Source: Aquimarina megaterium XH134 (GTDB lineage: Bacteria > Bacteroidota > Bacteroidia > Flavobacteriales > Flavobacteriaceae). Taken from it: 64,000 nucleotides of DNA. Location of the stretch: NCBI RefSeq assembly GCF_000520975.1, contig NZ_JACB01000036.1, forward strand, positions 62,001 through 126,000, read 5' to 3'. The translations under genes were made by a program, and so were the position numbers. Below, in pieces: positions 8,397 through 17,405 of this stretch (its first letter is position 1; each line of letters opens with the position of its first letter). The notes under the pieces are model-generated. The model made no database searches, was not told the origin of the DNA, and was given only the letters and a program-made list of their open reading frames with translations.

Positions 8397-9050
8397 TCAT
8401 GGACAATGTGGGTTACATGGAGGTTCAACTGGAGGTTTTCGTCCTTTAATTAACTTTGTAGACCATTTACCACATCCGTCATTTAAGTTATAAATTGTAC
8501 ATAGCAGACCTTGAGAAGCAAAAAGATCTTTTTCTTTTTGAGTAGCTAATCTTAGTGTACATGTCCATTTTCCATCTCTGAATACTACAGTTAATTTATT
8601 GTTAGGACTAGAAGGGTTTTTTGTGTAACTCTCCAAAGGAGCCCAAGTTACGGGATGACGTGTTGTTACTCCCACATTCTTACCGACTTTGGTAGCAATC
8701 ATCCAGATGCAATTACTGTCTGCGCAACCATATCCGCCTCTTACTATTCTAGGAGTTAAACCGTAACTAATTATTTTTGCATTTTCACGAGGCTCTTCCA
8801 AATCTCTAGGGGGTCTTCTGTCAGGACAATCATCACTAAAGGTGTAGTCTATGAGTTCATACCCCGTAGGTACAGGTTCATTATAACATATAGTCCTTGT
8901 TTCGCATGAAGATGAACTTTTTTGCATAGCCAATTTAAAATCTATACTTTCTGTAGTATCAATTTCTTCCGTAATTTCATCTTTTTGACAGGATACCATT
9001 ACCAATAGTAGTGCCAGTAAAAGGAAAAACGGCATTTTTGTTTTTTTCAT
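8397..9050 (-). CDS. Cysteine-rich lipoprotein of unknown function
   Basis: 217-aa exported protein. The N-terminal signal ends in a lipobox at Cys21 (MVSC), followed by an acidic linker. The mature part contains ten further cysteines spread over CETRTIC, DDCPD, GCADSNC, WTC, LLC, DGC and CNPHC segments. That is unusual in a low-Cys genome and suggests several disulfides outside the cytoplasm. The tail is Pro-rich. I recognise no family. It stands alone, with gaps of about 300 bp on both sides. Confidence 0.75.
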   Translation of the reverse strand: MKKTKMPFFLLLALLLVMVSCQKDEITEEIDTTESIDFKLAMQKSSSSCETRTICYNEPVPTGYELIDYTFSDDCPDRRPPRDLEEPRENAKIISYGLTPRIVRGGYGCADSNCIWMIATKVGKNVGVTTRHPVTWAPLESYTKNPSSPNNKLTVVFRDGKWTCTLRLATQKEKDLFASQGLLCTIYNLNDGCGKWSTKLIKGRKPPVEPPCNPHCP

Positions 9051-9388
9051 AATTAATTTGTTTTAAGATTATAAAATGATTGTGTTATCATGATTCAAAT
9101 TTTTGATTTTTATCAAAAAGGAATTGTTTTTTTAATATTCTTGTCGACTAGAATAACTTCCAAAACAAATCACTATTTCTACACATAATACTACATCAAT
9201 ATTTTAATTTTAGATATAAAAATGCGTAATCAAAAAAGGTGAAAATGATTTTATAAATTTAAACTTTGGTGGAGTGTTTACGAAAGGAATCTTCGCGTAA
9301 AAACACAACTAACATGGCTAATCAATTGTTTTTTGCGGTTTATCCACCGATTGTTGTAAAGGAAAATAAAGCCGCCTTTGATTTTTAG
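9051..9388. other. Intergenic region between divergent genes
   Basis: About 340 bp without a convincing gene, holding the promoter regions of the minus-strand lipoprotein gene and the plus-strand DUF1801 gene. It contains a perfect 8-bp hairpin TTTTTGAT-TTTT-ATCAAAAA at 9100-9119, 50 bases upstream of the lipoprotein start. This could be an operator or a structured leader. Nothing else stands out. Confidence 0.6.
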
Positions 9389-9396
9389 TATTTTTG
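9389..9396 (+). promoter_or_regulatory. Bacteroidota -7 element TATTTTTG
   Basis: Exact match to the TAnnTTTG consensus, ending only 4 bases before the ATG of the DUF1801 gene. With the usual spacing, the transcript would start at or next to the A of ATG, giving a leaderless mRNA. No -33 TTG at ideal spacing is seen, which lowers confidence. Confidence 0.5.
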
Positions 9397-9400
9397 AGGT

Positions 9401-9763
9401 ATGAATCCAGCAGAAGAATATATTTTAAGACAATTAGAACCTTTTAAATCTATAGTACTTCATCTACAGGTAGTGATTGAAACGACATTACCAGAAGTAG
9501 AGTTGTTGTTTAAATGGAGAGTTCCTTTTTATTATATAGGTAAAAGCCCGATCTGTTACTTTAATGTAACTAAAGGATATGTAGACGTGGGATTTTGGAG
9601 CGCACAGTATTTTACCAAACACCAGGAGAAACTAGAGTCTGATAAAAGAAAATATGTAAAATCTCTTCGATACCAAAGTATAGATGATATCGATGATCAA
9701 GTACTTATCGAAGTTCTTGAACAAGCATATACTTTTAGAAATGAAAAATTTATAACTGATTAA
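9401..9763 (+). CDS. DUF1801 domain protein
   Basis: 120-aa cytoplasmic protein of the DUF1801 family (YdhG-like fold). The segments LPEVELLFKWRVPFYYIGK and ICYFNVTKGYVDVGFW are typical. Function unknown. It is monocistronic, and its 3' end overlaps the convergent kdsA gene by 14 bases. No Shine-Dalgarno sequence is visible, because a -7 promoter element lies directly before the ATG. Confidence 0.85.
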   Translation: MNPAEEYILRQLEPFKSIVLHLQVVIETTLPEVELLFKWRVPFYYIGKSPICYFNVTKGYVDVGFWSAQYFTKHQEKLESDKRKYVKSLRYQSIDDIDDQVLIEVLEQAYTFRNEKFITD

Positions 9764-10568
9764 CGGTTTGCCTAATAGCAACCAGATTGCTCAATAGTTT
9801 TTCGAGATGATCAAGATGTAACATGTTTGCACCATCACTTTTGGCATTTGCAGGATCGAAGTGTGTTTCCATAAATAAACCATCTACGCCAGTTACTATT
9901 CCTGCACGTGCAATAGTTTCGATCATATCAGGTCTTCCTCCAGTTACACCACTAGATTGATTAGGTTGCTGTAACGAATGTGTTACATCGAGTACCGTAG
10001 TGCCGTACTGTTTCATTGTAGGAATCCCTCTGAAATCAACAATCATATCCTGGTAACCAAACATAGTTCCACGATCGGTGATCATTGCATTTTCATTACC
10101 GCTATCTTTTACTTTTTTTACAGCATGTTGCATAGCTTCGGGACTCATAAATTGCCCTTTTTTTAAGTTAACCGTTTTTCCTGTTCTTGCAGCAGCAACC
10201 ACAAGATCGGTTTGGCGCACCAAAAAAGCCGGGATTTGTAAAATATCTACATATTCGGCTGCAAGTGCTGCATCCTCATTTTCATGAATATCAGTAACAG
10301 TTGGGATTTCAAAAGTATCTCCAACTTTACGTAGGATCTTTAATGCTTTTTCATTACCAATTCCCGTAAAACTATCAATACGACTACGGTTAGCTTTTTT
10401 AAATGATCCTTTAAAAACATAAGGAATTTTGAGCTTAGAAGTAATAGTAACTACTTTTTCTGCAATACGTAATGCCATCTCTTCTCCTTCAATAGCACAG
10501 GGTCCGGCCAGGAGAAAAAAGTTGTTTGAATCAAGGTTCTTAAGGTTTGGAATATTTTCTAATTGCAT
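9750..10568 (-). CDS. kdsA: 3-deoxy-8-phosphooctulonate synthase
   Basis: Condenses phosphoenolpyruvate with arabinose 5-phosphate to KDO 8-phosphate for lipopolysaccharide inner core synthesis in the cytoplasm. The 272 aa are normal length. Visible family motifs are LAGPCAIE, YVFKGSFKKANRSR, GRPDMIE and FMETHFDPANAKSDG. Cys24 in AGPCAIE is the metal ligand of the metal-dependent class, where E. coli KdsA has Asn, so this enzyme should require a divalent metal. A TATCTTTG element lies 20 bases upstream of the start. The 3' end overlaps the convergent DUF1801 gene by 14 bases. Confidence 0.97.
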   Translation of the reverse strand: MQLENIPNLKNLDSNNFFLLAGPCAIEGEEMALRIAEKVVTITSKLKIPYVFKGSFKKANRSRIDSFTGIGNEKALKILRKVGDTFEIPTVTDIHENEDAALAAEYVDILQIPAFLVRQTDLVVAAARTGKTVNLKKGQFMSPEAMQHAVKKVKDSGNENAMITDRGTMFGYQDMIVDFRGIPTMKQYGTTVLDVTHSLQQPNQSSGVTGGRPDMIETIARAGIVTGVDGLFMETHFDPANAKSDGANMLHLDHLEKLLSNLVAIRQTVNQL

Positions 10569-10587
10569 GATAGCTTATTTTATGGCG

Positions 10588-10595
10588 CAAAGATA
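10588..10595 (-). promoter_or_regulatory. -7 element TATCTTTG of kdsA
   Basis: Exact TAnnTTTG match on the minus strand, 19 bases before the kdsA ATG. This leaves a short 5' leader, as is usual for this phylum. Confidence 0.6.
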
Positions 10596-10687
10596 TGAGT
10601 TTTGTTAATGTATAAGCGATTTAACCATCAACTTTTGGTATAAAGTTTGATTCATAGATTTTTTCTTTATCAATTAAGCTTTTATAC

Positions 10688-11239
10688 ATGAAAAAAATAT
10701 TTCTCACTATTTTGATATTGGGTGTTTTTAGTAGTAATGCTCAGACTAGTACTAATCATGCGCAAGGAACACAAAATATGTTTACTGCAAATATAATAAT
10801 GCCAGGACTACGATACGAAGTAGGGTTAACTTCTAAAACTTCATTGAGTGTTGGAGTTGGCACAGGATTCGCTTGGGTGTATAGCGACGCCAATGGCTCT
10901 GAATATGGGGTTTTCCCTAATTTTGAAGGTGCATATCGTTATTATTATAATTTTAAAAGAAGAAAACAAAAGGGAAAAAGAATAGCCAATAACTCTGGAA
11001 ATTATCTTGCTTTATCATCCTATCTAAGCATTGGAGATCCTTTGATTGGTGATTTAGAAACAAGGTCGGATTATAATGGGGTAGTTGGTCCTGTATGGGG
11101 AATACAGAGAACTTATGAATCAAAACTTAACTGGAATTTGGAACTAGGAGTTGGTTATGGATTTAATGATAAGGAGACTTACATATCACCAATTGCCAGT
11201 TTTTCAATAGGATGGACATTCGGAAAAGATACTAATTAA
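10688..11239 (+). CDS. Predicted outer-membrane beta-barrel protein
   Basis: 183-aa protein with a clear signal peptide (residues 1-18, cleaved after SNA). The body has alternating hydrophobic and polar strands, Gly and aromatic rich, such as LSVGVGTGFAWVYS and the final SPIASFSIGWTFG strand. This is typical of small 8-stranded outer-membrane barrels. A basic loop RRKQKGKR lies in the middle. I cannot assign a specific family. The gene is single, between kdsA (divergent) and typA (same direction, 134 bp away). Confidence 0.72.
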   Translation: MKKIFLTILILGVFSSNAQTSTNHAQGTQNMFTANIIMPGLRYEVGLTSKTSLSVGVGTGFAWVYSDANGSEYGVFPNFEGAYRYYYNFKRRKQKGKRIANNSGNYLALSSYLSIGDPLIGDLETRSDYNGVVGPVWGIQRTYESKLNWNLELGVGYGFNDKETYISPIASFSIGWTFGKDTN

Positions 11240-11343
11240 TAGACAATGAGTTGGTTATAGTGTTTTTTTTGTTTTTTTTGAATACATATATACCTATTTA
11301 TTAATAATTAAAATTTTCGTATACAACCTGTCAAAATATCTCG

Positions 11344-11351
11344 TACCTTTG
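11344..11351 (+). promoter_or_regulatory. -7 element TACCTTTG of typA
   Basis: Exact TAnnTTTG match, 22 bases before the typA ATG and after an AT-rich stretch. It is the only good -7 candidate in the typA upstream region. Confidence 0.6.
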
Positions 11352-11373
11352 CACCCTTAAAAATGAGGCGTTT

Positions 11374-13173
11374 ATGACAGCTATAAAAAATATTGCGATA
11401 ATTGCTCACGTAGATCACGGTAAGACTACGTTGGTAGATAAGATTATGTACCATTGTCAATTATTTCGTGAAAATGAAAATACAGGTGATTTAATTTTGG
11501 ATAATAATGACCTGGAGCGTGAAAGAGGGATTACAATTACTTCGAAAAACGTTTCGGTTACTTATAAAGGAACCAAAATTAATATTATAGATACTCCTGG
11601 TCACGCCGATTTTGGAGGAGAAGTAGAGCGCGTATTGAATATGGCAGATGGAGTACTACTTTTGGTAGATGCTTTTGAAGGGCCTATGCCACAAACTCGT
11701 TTTGTACTGCAAAAAGCAATTGACCTTGGATTAAAACCTTGTGTTGTGGTTAATAAGGTAGATAAAGAAAACTGTACACCAGACGAAGTACATGAAAAAG
11801 TATTTGACCTGATGTTCGAACTTGGTGCAGAAGAATGGCAACTCGATTTCCCTACGGTATATGGTTCTGCCAAGAATAATTGGATGAGCGAAGACTGGAA
11901 GAATGAAACAGATAATATCGAACCTCTGCTTGATATGGTAATTGAGCATATTCCTTCTCCGAAAATTGAAGAAGGTACTCCTCAAATGTTGATCACATCA
12001 TTAGATTTTTCATCTTTTACAGGACGTATCGCTATTGGACGTTTACAAAGAGGAACTCTGACAGAAGGTATGCAGGTTTCTTTGGTGAAACGAGATGGGA
12101 CGATAAAAAAATCAAAAATAAAAGAGCTTCACACTTTTGAAGGCCTGGGAAGAATGAAGGTAGAAAAAGTAGAGGCAGGAGATATTTGTGCTCTGGTAGG
12201 ACTTGAAGGCTTTGAAATAGGAGATACTGTAGCAGATATAGAAAATCCTGAAGGATTAAAAACTATTGCTATCGACGAGCCTACGATGAGTATGTTGTTT
12301 ACAATTAATGACTCACCTTTCTTTGGAAAAGATGGAAAATTTGTAACATCCAGACATATTAAAGAAAGATTAGCAAAAGAATTAGAGAAAAATTTAGCAC
12401 TTAGAGTTAATGATACAGATAGTGCAGATAAGTTTTTGGTATTCGGACGAGGTGTACTGCATTTATCAGTATTGATTGAAACTATGCGTCGTGAAGGATA
12501 TGAATTACAGATAGGACAACCACAAGTAATCATTAAAGAAATAGATGGTACTAAATGTGAACCAATCGAAGAATTAACTATTGATTTGCCTGAGCATGTA
12601 TCAGGAAAAGCTGTAGAAATGGTAACTATGCGTAAAGGAGAAATGCTTAGTATGGAAGCCAAAGGAGATCGTATGGTATGTGAATTTATGATACCATCTA
12701 GAGGAATTATTGGTTTACGTAATCAATTATTAACAGCAACCGCAGGTGAAGCAATTATGGCGCACCGTTTTAAAGAATATCAACCACTTAAAGGAGATAT
12801 TCCTGGACGTATTAATGGTTCATTAGTTTCTATGGAAAAAGGTTCTGCAATACCATATTCTATTGATAAACTACAAGATAGAGGAAAATTCTTTGTAGAC
12901 CCAGGAGAAGATATTTATGAAGGACAGGTGATTGGAGAAAATTCTAGAGGTGATGATATGACTGTTAATATCACCAAAACAAAGAAATTATCAAATGTAC
13001 GTTCTTCTGGAGCAGATGATAAGGCTAAGATTGTACCTGCAATCAAGTTTTCATTAGAAGAAGCTTTAGAATATATCCAAAAAGATGAATACGTAGAAGT
13101 TACTCCTAACTTTTTGAGATTACGTAAAATTTACTTAACCGAAGTTGAACGTAAACGAAATAAAATCGTTTAA
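11374..13173 (+). CDS. typA: Translational GTPase TypA/BipA
   Basis: Ribosome-associated GTPase of the EF-G/LepA class, involved in ribosome assembly and in growth under stress or cold. The 599 aa are normal length. G1 is AHVDHGKTT (residues 11-19), with the switch I region RERGITITSK, G3 DTPGHADF, G4 NKVDK and G5 GSAK. The TypA-specific C-terminal domain includes PSRGIIGLRNQLLT and PGEDIYEGQVIGE. It is transcribed alone from a TAnnTTTG promoter and ends at a strong hairpin terminator. Confidence 0.98.
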   Translation: MTAIKNIAIIAHVDHGKTTLVDKIMYHCQLFRENENTGDLILDNNDLERERGITITSKNVSVTYKGTKINIIDTPGHADFGGEVERVLNMADGVLLLVDAFEGPMPQTRFVLQKAIDLGLKPCVVVNKVDKENCTPDEVHEKVFDLMFELGAEEWQLDFPTVYGSAKNNWMSEDWKNETDNIEPLLDMVIEHIPSPKIEEGTPQMLITSLDFSSFTGRIAIGRLQRGTLTEGMQVSLVKRDGTIKKSKIKELHTFEGLGRMKVEKVEAGDICALVGLEGFEIGDTVADIENPEGLKTIAIDEPTMSMLFTINDSPFFGKDGKFVTSRHIKERLAKELEKNLALRVNDTDSADKFLVFGRGVLHLSVLIETMRREGYELQIGQPQVIIKEIDGTKCEPIEELTIDLPEHVSGKAVEMVTMRKGEMLSMEAKGDRMVCEFMIPSRGIIGLRNQLLTATAGEAIMAHRFKEYQPLKGDIPGRINGSLVSMEKGSAIPYSIDKLQDRGKFFVDPGEDIYEGQVIGENSRGDDMTVNITKTKKLSNVRSSGADDKAKIVPAIKFSLEEALEYIQKDEYVEVTPNFLRLRKIYLTEVERKRNKIV

Positions 13174-13200
13174 ACTCTTTTAAGTTATACATATAGAAGT

Positions 13201-13231
13201 AAAAAACCGTGAGGATTTCTCACGGTTTTTT
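13201..13231. terminator. Intrinsic terminator of typA
   Basis: A 13-base stem AAAAAACCGTGAG / CTCACGGTTTTTT with a 5-base loop GATTT, followed by more T, 27 bases after the typA stop. A textbook Rho-independent terminator. Confidence 0.93.
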
Positions 13232-13270
13232 TATTACAGTAGATTTAAACTATAATTGATATTAAAAATA

Positions 13271-13294
13271 AAATCCCGAGTTAACTCGGGATTT
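13271..13294. repeat. Perfect 24-bp palindrome
   Basis: AAATCCCGAG-TTAA-CTCGGGATTT is a perfect palindrome, 40 bases beyond the typA terminator. It could be a second terminator, a binding site or the boundary of an inserted element. It directly precedes the G-tract cluster. Confidence 0.65.
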
Positions 13295-13308
13295 ATCGTC
13301 GATATTTT

Positions 13309-13352
13309 GGGGTATGCATTGGGGTATTTGGGGCTAATTCTATATTTTGGGG
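13309..13352 (+). other. Four GGGG tracts (possible G-quadruplex)
   Basis: Four GGGG runs at 13309-13312, 13321-13324, 13330-13333 and 13349-13352 have loops of 8, 5 and 15 bases. Three are preceded by TTT-type context (TTTTGGGG, TTTGGGG), so they may be degenerate tandem units. This is very unusual in a genome this AT-rich. The remaining gap up to the csaA gene (13353-13584) holds no gene. Confidence 0.6.
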
Positions 13353-13584
13353 CGAATTATCGTATACAATATTTTACTTGTGTGGTACAAATGTAAGAAT
13401 AATTCCCGTAACTAAGCTTGTAAAAAACAACAAATTATCGGTAAAATACAATTAACAACGATAAAATACGCAAAAAACATTGTTTTAATACGGTTTTTAC
13501 TGCTCTTTTGAAAGATCGATACTTAAAGTGTTATTTTTTAAAAGAACTTCAATACTTTTAAGAAATAATTTGAAGTAAAAAATA

Positions 13585-13926
13585 ATGGATCGAGATTTAG
13601 AATGGAAAGAATTTATGAATGTAGATATGCGAGTGGGCACTATAATACATGTAGAAATCTTTAAAGAAGCACGAAATCCAGCCTATAAAATGATTGTTGA
13701 TTTTGGCGAATTGGGAGAGCGAAAAACCTCTGCGCAGATCACGCAACTCTACCAACAACCCCAAGAACTTATAGGAAAACAAGTTATAGCGGTGGTCAAT
13801 TTTCCACCAAAACAAATTGCTAATATGATGAGTGAATGCTTGGTTTTGGGAGCTGTAGGAGAAGATAAAGAAGTAACTTTGTTAACTCCTGACTTAGCTG
13901 TTAAAAATGGATTGCGAATAGGTTAG
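13585..13926 (+). CDS. csaA: CsaA-type tRNA-binding domain protein
   Basis: 113-aa stand-alone tRNA-binding (OB-fold) domain, like Bacillus CsaA, which has export-related chaperone activity. Family motifs are MRVGTI near residue 16, ARNPAYKMIVDFGELG, KTSAQIT, GKQVIAVVNFPPKQIA and the S-E-C-L-V-L-GA stretch. Normal length. It is transcribed alone and converges on ftsE with 96 bp between; no clear hairpin is seen there. Confidence 0.9.
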   Translation: MDRDLEWKEFMNVDMRVGTIIHVEIFKEARNPAYKMIVDFGELGERKTSAQITQLYQQPQELIGKQVIAVVNFPPKQIANMMSECLVLGAVGEDKEVTLLTPDLAVKNGLRIG

Positions 13927-14022
13927 TCTCTGTAATATGTTACATACATTATTGTATATGAAGGGTGAGTAATAGAATTACGAAAAGCTTAGATTCTAAA
14001 TTTATTAAAGACCAATATATCT

Positions 14023-14706
14023 TTATCCTTTTCTCTGTACCACTTCAAATACTTTATTTCCATCACATTTTAATGTTTTAGAAGGATATTTAAGCAATAA
14101 AGCATAATCATGAGTTGCCATAAGTATAGTATTACCATTTTTATTGATATCCCGTAGAACTTCCATAACTTCGACAGATGTTTGCGGGTCTAGGTTTCCG
14201 GTAGGCTCATCGGCTAATATTAGCTCAGGATCATTAAGTAATGCTCTGGCAATAGCAATACGTTGTTGTTCTCCTCCTGATAATTGATAAGGGTATTTAA
14301 AATCTTTGGTTTTCATACCTACTTTATCCAATACATCATCAATTTTACTGTCCATACCTTTTTCATCTGTCCACCCTGTGGCTTTAAGGACAAATAAAAG
14401 ATTACCTTTTACAGTTCTGTCATTAAGCAATTTAAAATCCTGAAATACAATACCTAATTTTCTACGTAAAAATGGGATTTGATTTTCTTGTAAGGTAGGT
14501 AGATCAAAATCAACTATACTCCCTTCACCTTCTAACAAAGGAAGATCCCCATATAATGTTTTCATAAAACTACTTTTTCCTGTACCGGTCTTACCAATAA
14601 GATATACAAAATCCCCCTTATTTACTTCAACATTGACATCAGAAAGAATTAAACTTTCGCGTTGATAAATTGAAGCATTTTTGAGGCTTAATACCGTATT
14701 AGACAT
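14023..14706 (-). CDS. ftsE: Cell division ATP-binding protein FtsE
   Basis: ATPase of the FtsEX complex, which controls periplasmic peptidoglycan hydrolases at the septum. The 227 aa contain Walker A GKTGTGKSS (38-46), the Q-loop VFQDF (87-91), the signature LSGGEQQR (142-149), Walker B LILADEPT (162-169) and the H-loop ATHD (197-200). The spacing is that of FtsE rather than a generic exporter. FtsX is not in the window, so the two genes are unlinked here, as often seen in Bacteroidota. Confidence 0.93.
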   Translation of the reverse strand: MSNTVLSLKNASIYQRESLILSDVNVEVNKGDFVYLIGKTGTGKSSFMKTLYGDLPLLEGEGSIVDFDLPTLQENQIPFLRRKLGIVFQDFKLLNDRTVKGNLLFVLKATGWTDEKGMDSKIDDVLDKVGMKTKDFKYPYQLSGGEQQRIAIARALLNDPELILADEPTGNLDPQTSVEVMEVLRDINKNGNTILMATHDYALLLKYPSKTLKCDGNKVFEVVQRKG

Positions 14707-14994
14707 AGTTTATGGTTCTGAATTAATATACTTGGTAAAAGTAAAAAGTTTTCTGTTAAAAAAATCAGGTATGGAAATAGTTTTTAATACATAAGTTAAT
14801 TAATAACTCAATTTTTCAGGAAATAGTTTACTTTTTTGTTATTATAAGACAATTTGAACTGTTAGATTGCCAGAAGTAATGATTTGATGTAATGAAACAT
14901 TGTAATATAATGATTATTTTCATGTAAGGTATTTAAATACACTTCTTACTAAATCACTAAAAAAATCTATCTATCATAAGTTATTTTAGAATTT

Positions 14995-16104
14995 TCAAAT
15001 TCTTTTTTTCATACCAAATAATATTCTTGGGATTGTGAAAGGGTAAATTAAAAACCTGTAAATGATAATTATTAACGGAAATGTAGTAATGATTAATACT
15101 AGTATTTTTAAAGAGATGTTTAATTTTAATTGAATAATATAGTACCCTAATACAACAATAATTGTTTGATGTAGAATATAAAAAGGATATATGGCTTCAT
15201 TAAACTTCTTAAGTACAATACTTGATTTATTAAACCAAATTTGTCCATAACCAAGTATAGAAATAATTAATGTCCAGCTAACTAATGCACAAACTAAATA
15301 CCAAATATCCCATTGTATACTGTTAGATAGATATGGCGCAATAAACGTATTTGGTAAAAAATAATAGCCATAAAAAATCAAAGTACTGGTTAAGAAAATA
15401 GTCAAATTAAATTTACGATATGTTTTCAAGTACACCCAAATGTTTTCTGCCGAAGTAAATAGCATACCAGATATAAAGAAATATCCATAAAAAGCAGTAG
15501 ACGAAAGGTTTGTGATTGATTTGGAATCACTCGGGTATAATTTTTTTAAAACTATAGTTATAAATATTAACGGAATTACCCATAATAATACTCCATATTT
15601 TTTAGAAGTACTGTGTTCTAGTATTGTTAAGATTTTATTTGATTTTGATGATTTCAAAAACAAAATTAACGGTATTGCCAAAACAGAAATGATAAACAAG
15701 TTTTCAATAAACCAGAGGTGGTTAACTTTAAGATTTATATTATCATATATTTTAAAATAAGAAATGTAACTGTCTATATTTTCATAATAGGTTTGTGGAG
15801 GAACAATAAAAAGGACTCCAAAAAAAAGAGGAATCAATAAACGAATACTTCGTTCTTTTAAGAATTGAAACCATGTTCTTTTTGAAAAAGCAAACATAGT
15901 TCCGGTTCCAGAAATTAAAAATAATAACGGCAATCTAAACTGTTCAAAAAATACCATAATATCGTCCAGGATTTTACTGGACTCTGAATTCATAATATGA
16001 AATTTATCGCCATTAAAAGGCATTCCGATATGATGAAGATATACAGCCAAAATCGCAATTACTCTTAACCAATCTAAATCATACCTTCTCTTTTTTTCTA
16101 TCAC
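14995..16104 (-). CDS. Acyltransferase-3/OpgC-like membrane protein
   Basis: 369-aa polytopic membrane acyltransferase. It opens with the family signature RYDLDWLRVIAILAVYLHH, containing the likely catalytic His, then about ten membrane helices. Members transfer acetyl or succinyl groups to exported glycans; this branch resembles OpgC/MdoC-like proteins. The substrate is unknown. The start codon is GTG. It lies 103 bp downstream of a membrane LytTR regulator on the same strand. The 288-bp gap to ftsE has no gene. Confidence 0.85.
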   Translation of the reverse strand: MIEKKRRYDLDWLRVIAILAVYLHHIGMPFNGDKFHIMNSESSKILDDIMVFFEQFRLPLLFLISGTGTMFAFSKRTWFQFLKERSIRLLIPLFFGVLFIVPPQTYYENIDSYISYFKIYDNINLKVNHLWFIENLFIISVLAIPLILFLKSSKSNKILTILEHSTSKKYGVLLWVIPLIFITIVLKKLYPSDSKSITNLSSTAFYGYFFISGMLFTSAENIWVYLKTYRKFNLTIFLTSTLIFYGYYFLPNTFIAPYLSNSIQWDIWYLVCALVSWTLIISILGYGQIWFNKSSIVLKKFNEAIYPFYILHQTIIVVLGYYIIQLKLNISLKILVLIITTFPLIIIIYRFLIYPFTIPRILFGMKKRI

Positions 16105-16207
16105 AATATTTGTTTTTAAATTTGAGTTGGTAAACTTATAAACAAATGCTATTGTAATTTTTTTTATGTGATAAATAGCAACAGTATGTGACGAAATGCA
16201 AAGTAAA

Positions 16208-17077
16208 TTATGTTTCCGAATTGGATGAAAAAAGTAGATTAAATTCTTTGATTTTTGAACGAGAAACCGGAATTGACCATTCGTAATTTTTAAAATTAAT
16301 CAAATAACCTTGAGCATTACCAGAGAATGATTTGATGTGGTTAATGTTTACAAGATAAGACCTATGAGTTTTATAAATAAAAGGAAATGATTGTAATTGA
16401 GATTCTAATTCTTTTAGCGTTATTCTAATTAGTTTTTTATTAAAACCATTAGATGATGTGGTGAAAATCTCGGTATAATTACTTTCGACTTTTGCAAACA
16501 AAAAATGTTCTGTCTTAATTTCAAAATGATCATTTGAAACTCCTAATTTTATGTGTATTGTGCTGTCTTTAACTAAGCTTTCCTTTGGTTTAAGAGATAG
16601 TTTTTTTAAACTAGAAGAATGTTTTTTGATAAGCCTTTCAAGGTTTATCGGTAAAACAATAGCTAATAAAAGAACACCCACCAAAAAAGTATTCCGTATC
16701 TCTTCCCAAAGATATCGCAATGACCAGTTATCTGGATTCAAATAAATGATATCGCGAATTAAAAAATCAACAATACCAATGATCAATAAAATTATAGAAA
16801 GATTTAAAATTTCCTTTCCTAGAGTCCAAGAATCACCCTTTGATTTCCAATTAAGGTAGCTAAAATATAAATAGGCAATGGGAAAAGGAATAAGAGAATG
16901 AATTCCTAAAATCCAGATGTAATCTATTCGATGCTCGGATATATTAACGACAAAAGGATCGAAAAAATAAGAGAAAACAAAACTTAAAAAAGAAATCAAA
17001 ACCAAAATTAGAATTAACTTTTTTTGGTTGCCATAATAATATGGATATGGCTCTTCTAAATATTTTTTAAGCTGCAT
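16208..17077 (-). CDS. Membrane-anchored LytTR transcriptional regulator
   Basis: 289-aa protein with four hydrophobic segments in residues 20-155 and a C-terminal LytTR DNA-binding domain (about 185-280; motifs FLFAKVESNYTEIF, LKELESQL, YKTHRSYLVNINHI and IPVSRS). There is no receiver domain, so it is likely a one-component membrane sensor-regulator. It precedes the acyltransferase gene and may control it. Upstream there is a TTTG-TTTCG-CAAA inverted repeat about 20-35 bases before the ATG that could be an autoregulatory site. Confidence 0.85.
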   Translation of the reverse strand: MQLKKYLEEPYPYYYGNQKKLILILVLISFLSFVFSYFFDPFVVNISEHRIDYIWILGIHSLIPFPIAYLYFSYLNWKSKGDSWTLGKEILNLSIILLIIGIVDFLIRDIIYLNPDNWSLRYLWEEIRNTFLVGVLLLAIVLPINLERLIKKHSSSLKKLSLKPKESLVKDSTIHIKLGVSNDHFEIKTEHFLFAKVESNYTEIFTTSSNGFNKKLIRITLKELESQLQSFPFIYKTHRSYLVNINHIKSFSGNAQGYLINFKNYEWSIPVSRSKIKEFNLLFSSNSET

Positions 17078-17405
17078 TTGATATAGATTACAATTTGCGA
17101 AACAAATTTAAATTTTTTAAAACCACATTATAAAATTATATGAAAAACAATTGTATTATTAGCATAGTAACCCTAGACTCAAATCTTCGTTGTATTCGTT
17201 TATTTTAAAAGAAGAAATACATAAAATAGATGTTTGTAAGATCATATTTTATAGGCGTTATACTCATAAAGTATTCACAATTCTAAATTTACTATGTAAT
17301 TATATCTAAAATATTTCGTTATTAAAATGAAGATTAGGGTATCTTTAACACAAAATTTATTCGCGGGAAACGATATTTACTTTTTAGATTGTAATACTTA
17401 CTTAA
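17078..17405. other. Divergent promoter region
   Basis: 328 bp between the LytTR regulator (minus) and the large TPR gene (plus). AT-rich, without coding potential, RNA gene or strong hairpin that I can see. It must carry both promoters, but no exact TAnnTTTG was found. Confidence 0.5.

Noticed and set aside
12129..12662. Long minus-strand open frame inside typA
   Set aside because: A shadow of the conserved typA reading frame; Ser/Thr-rich composition typical of antisense frames.
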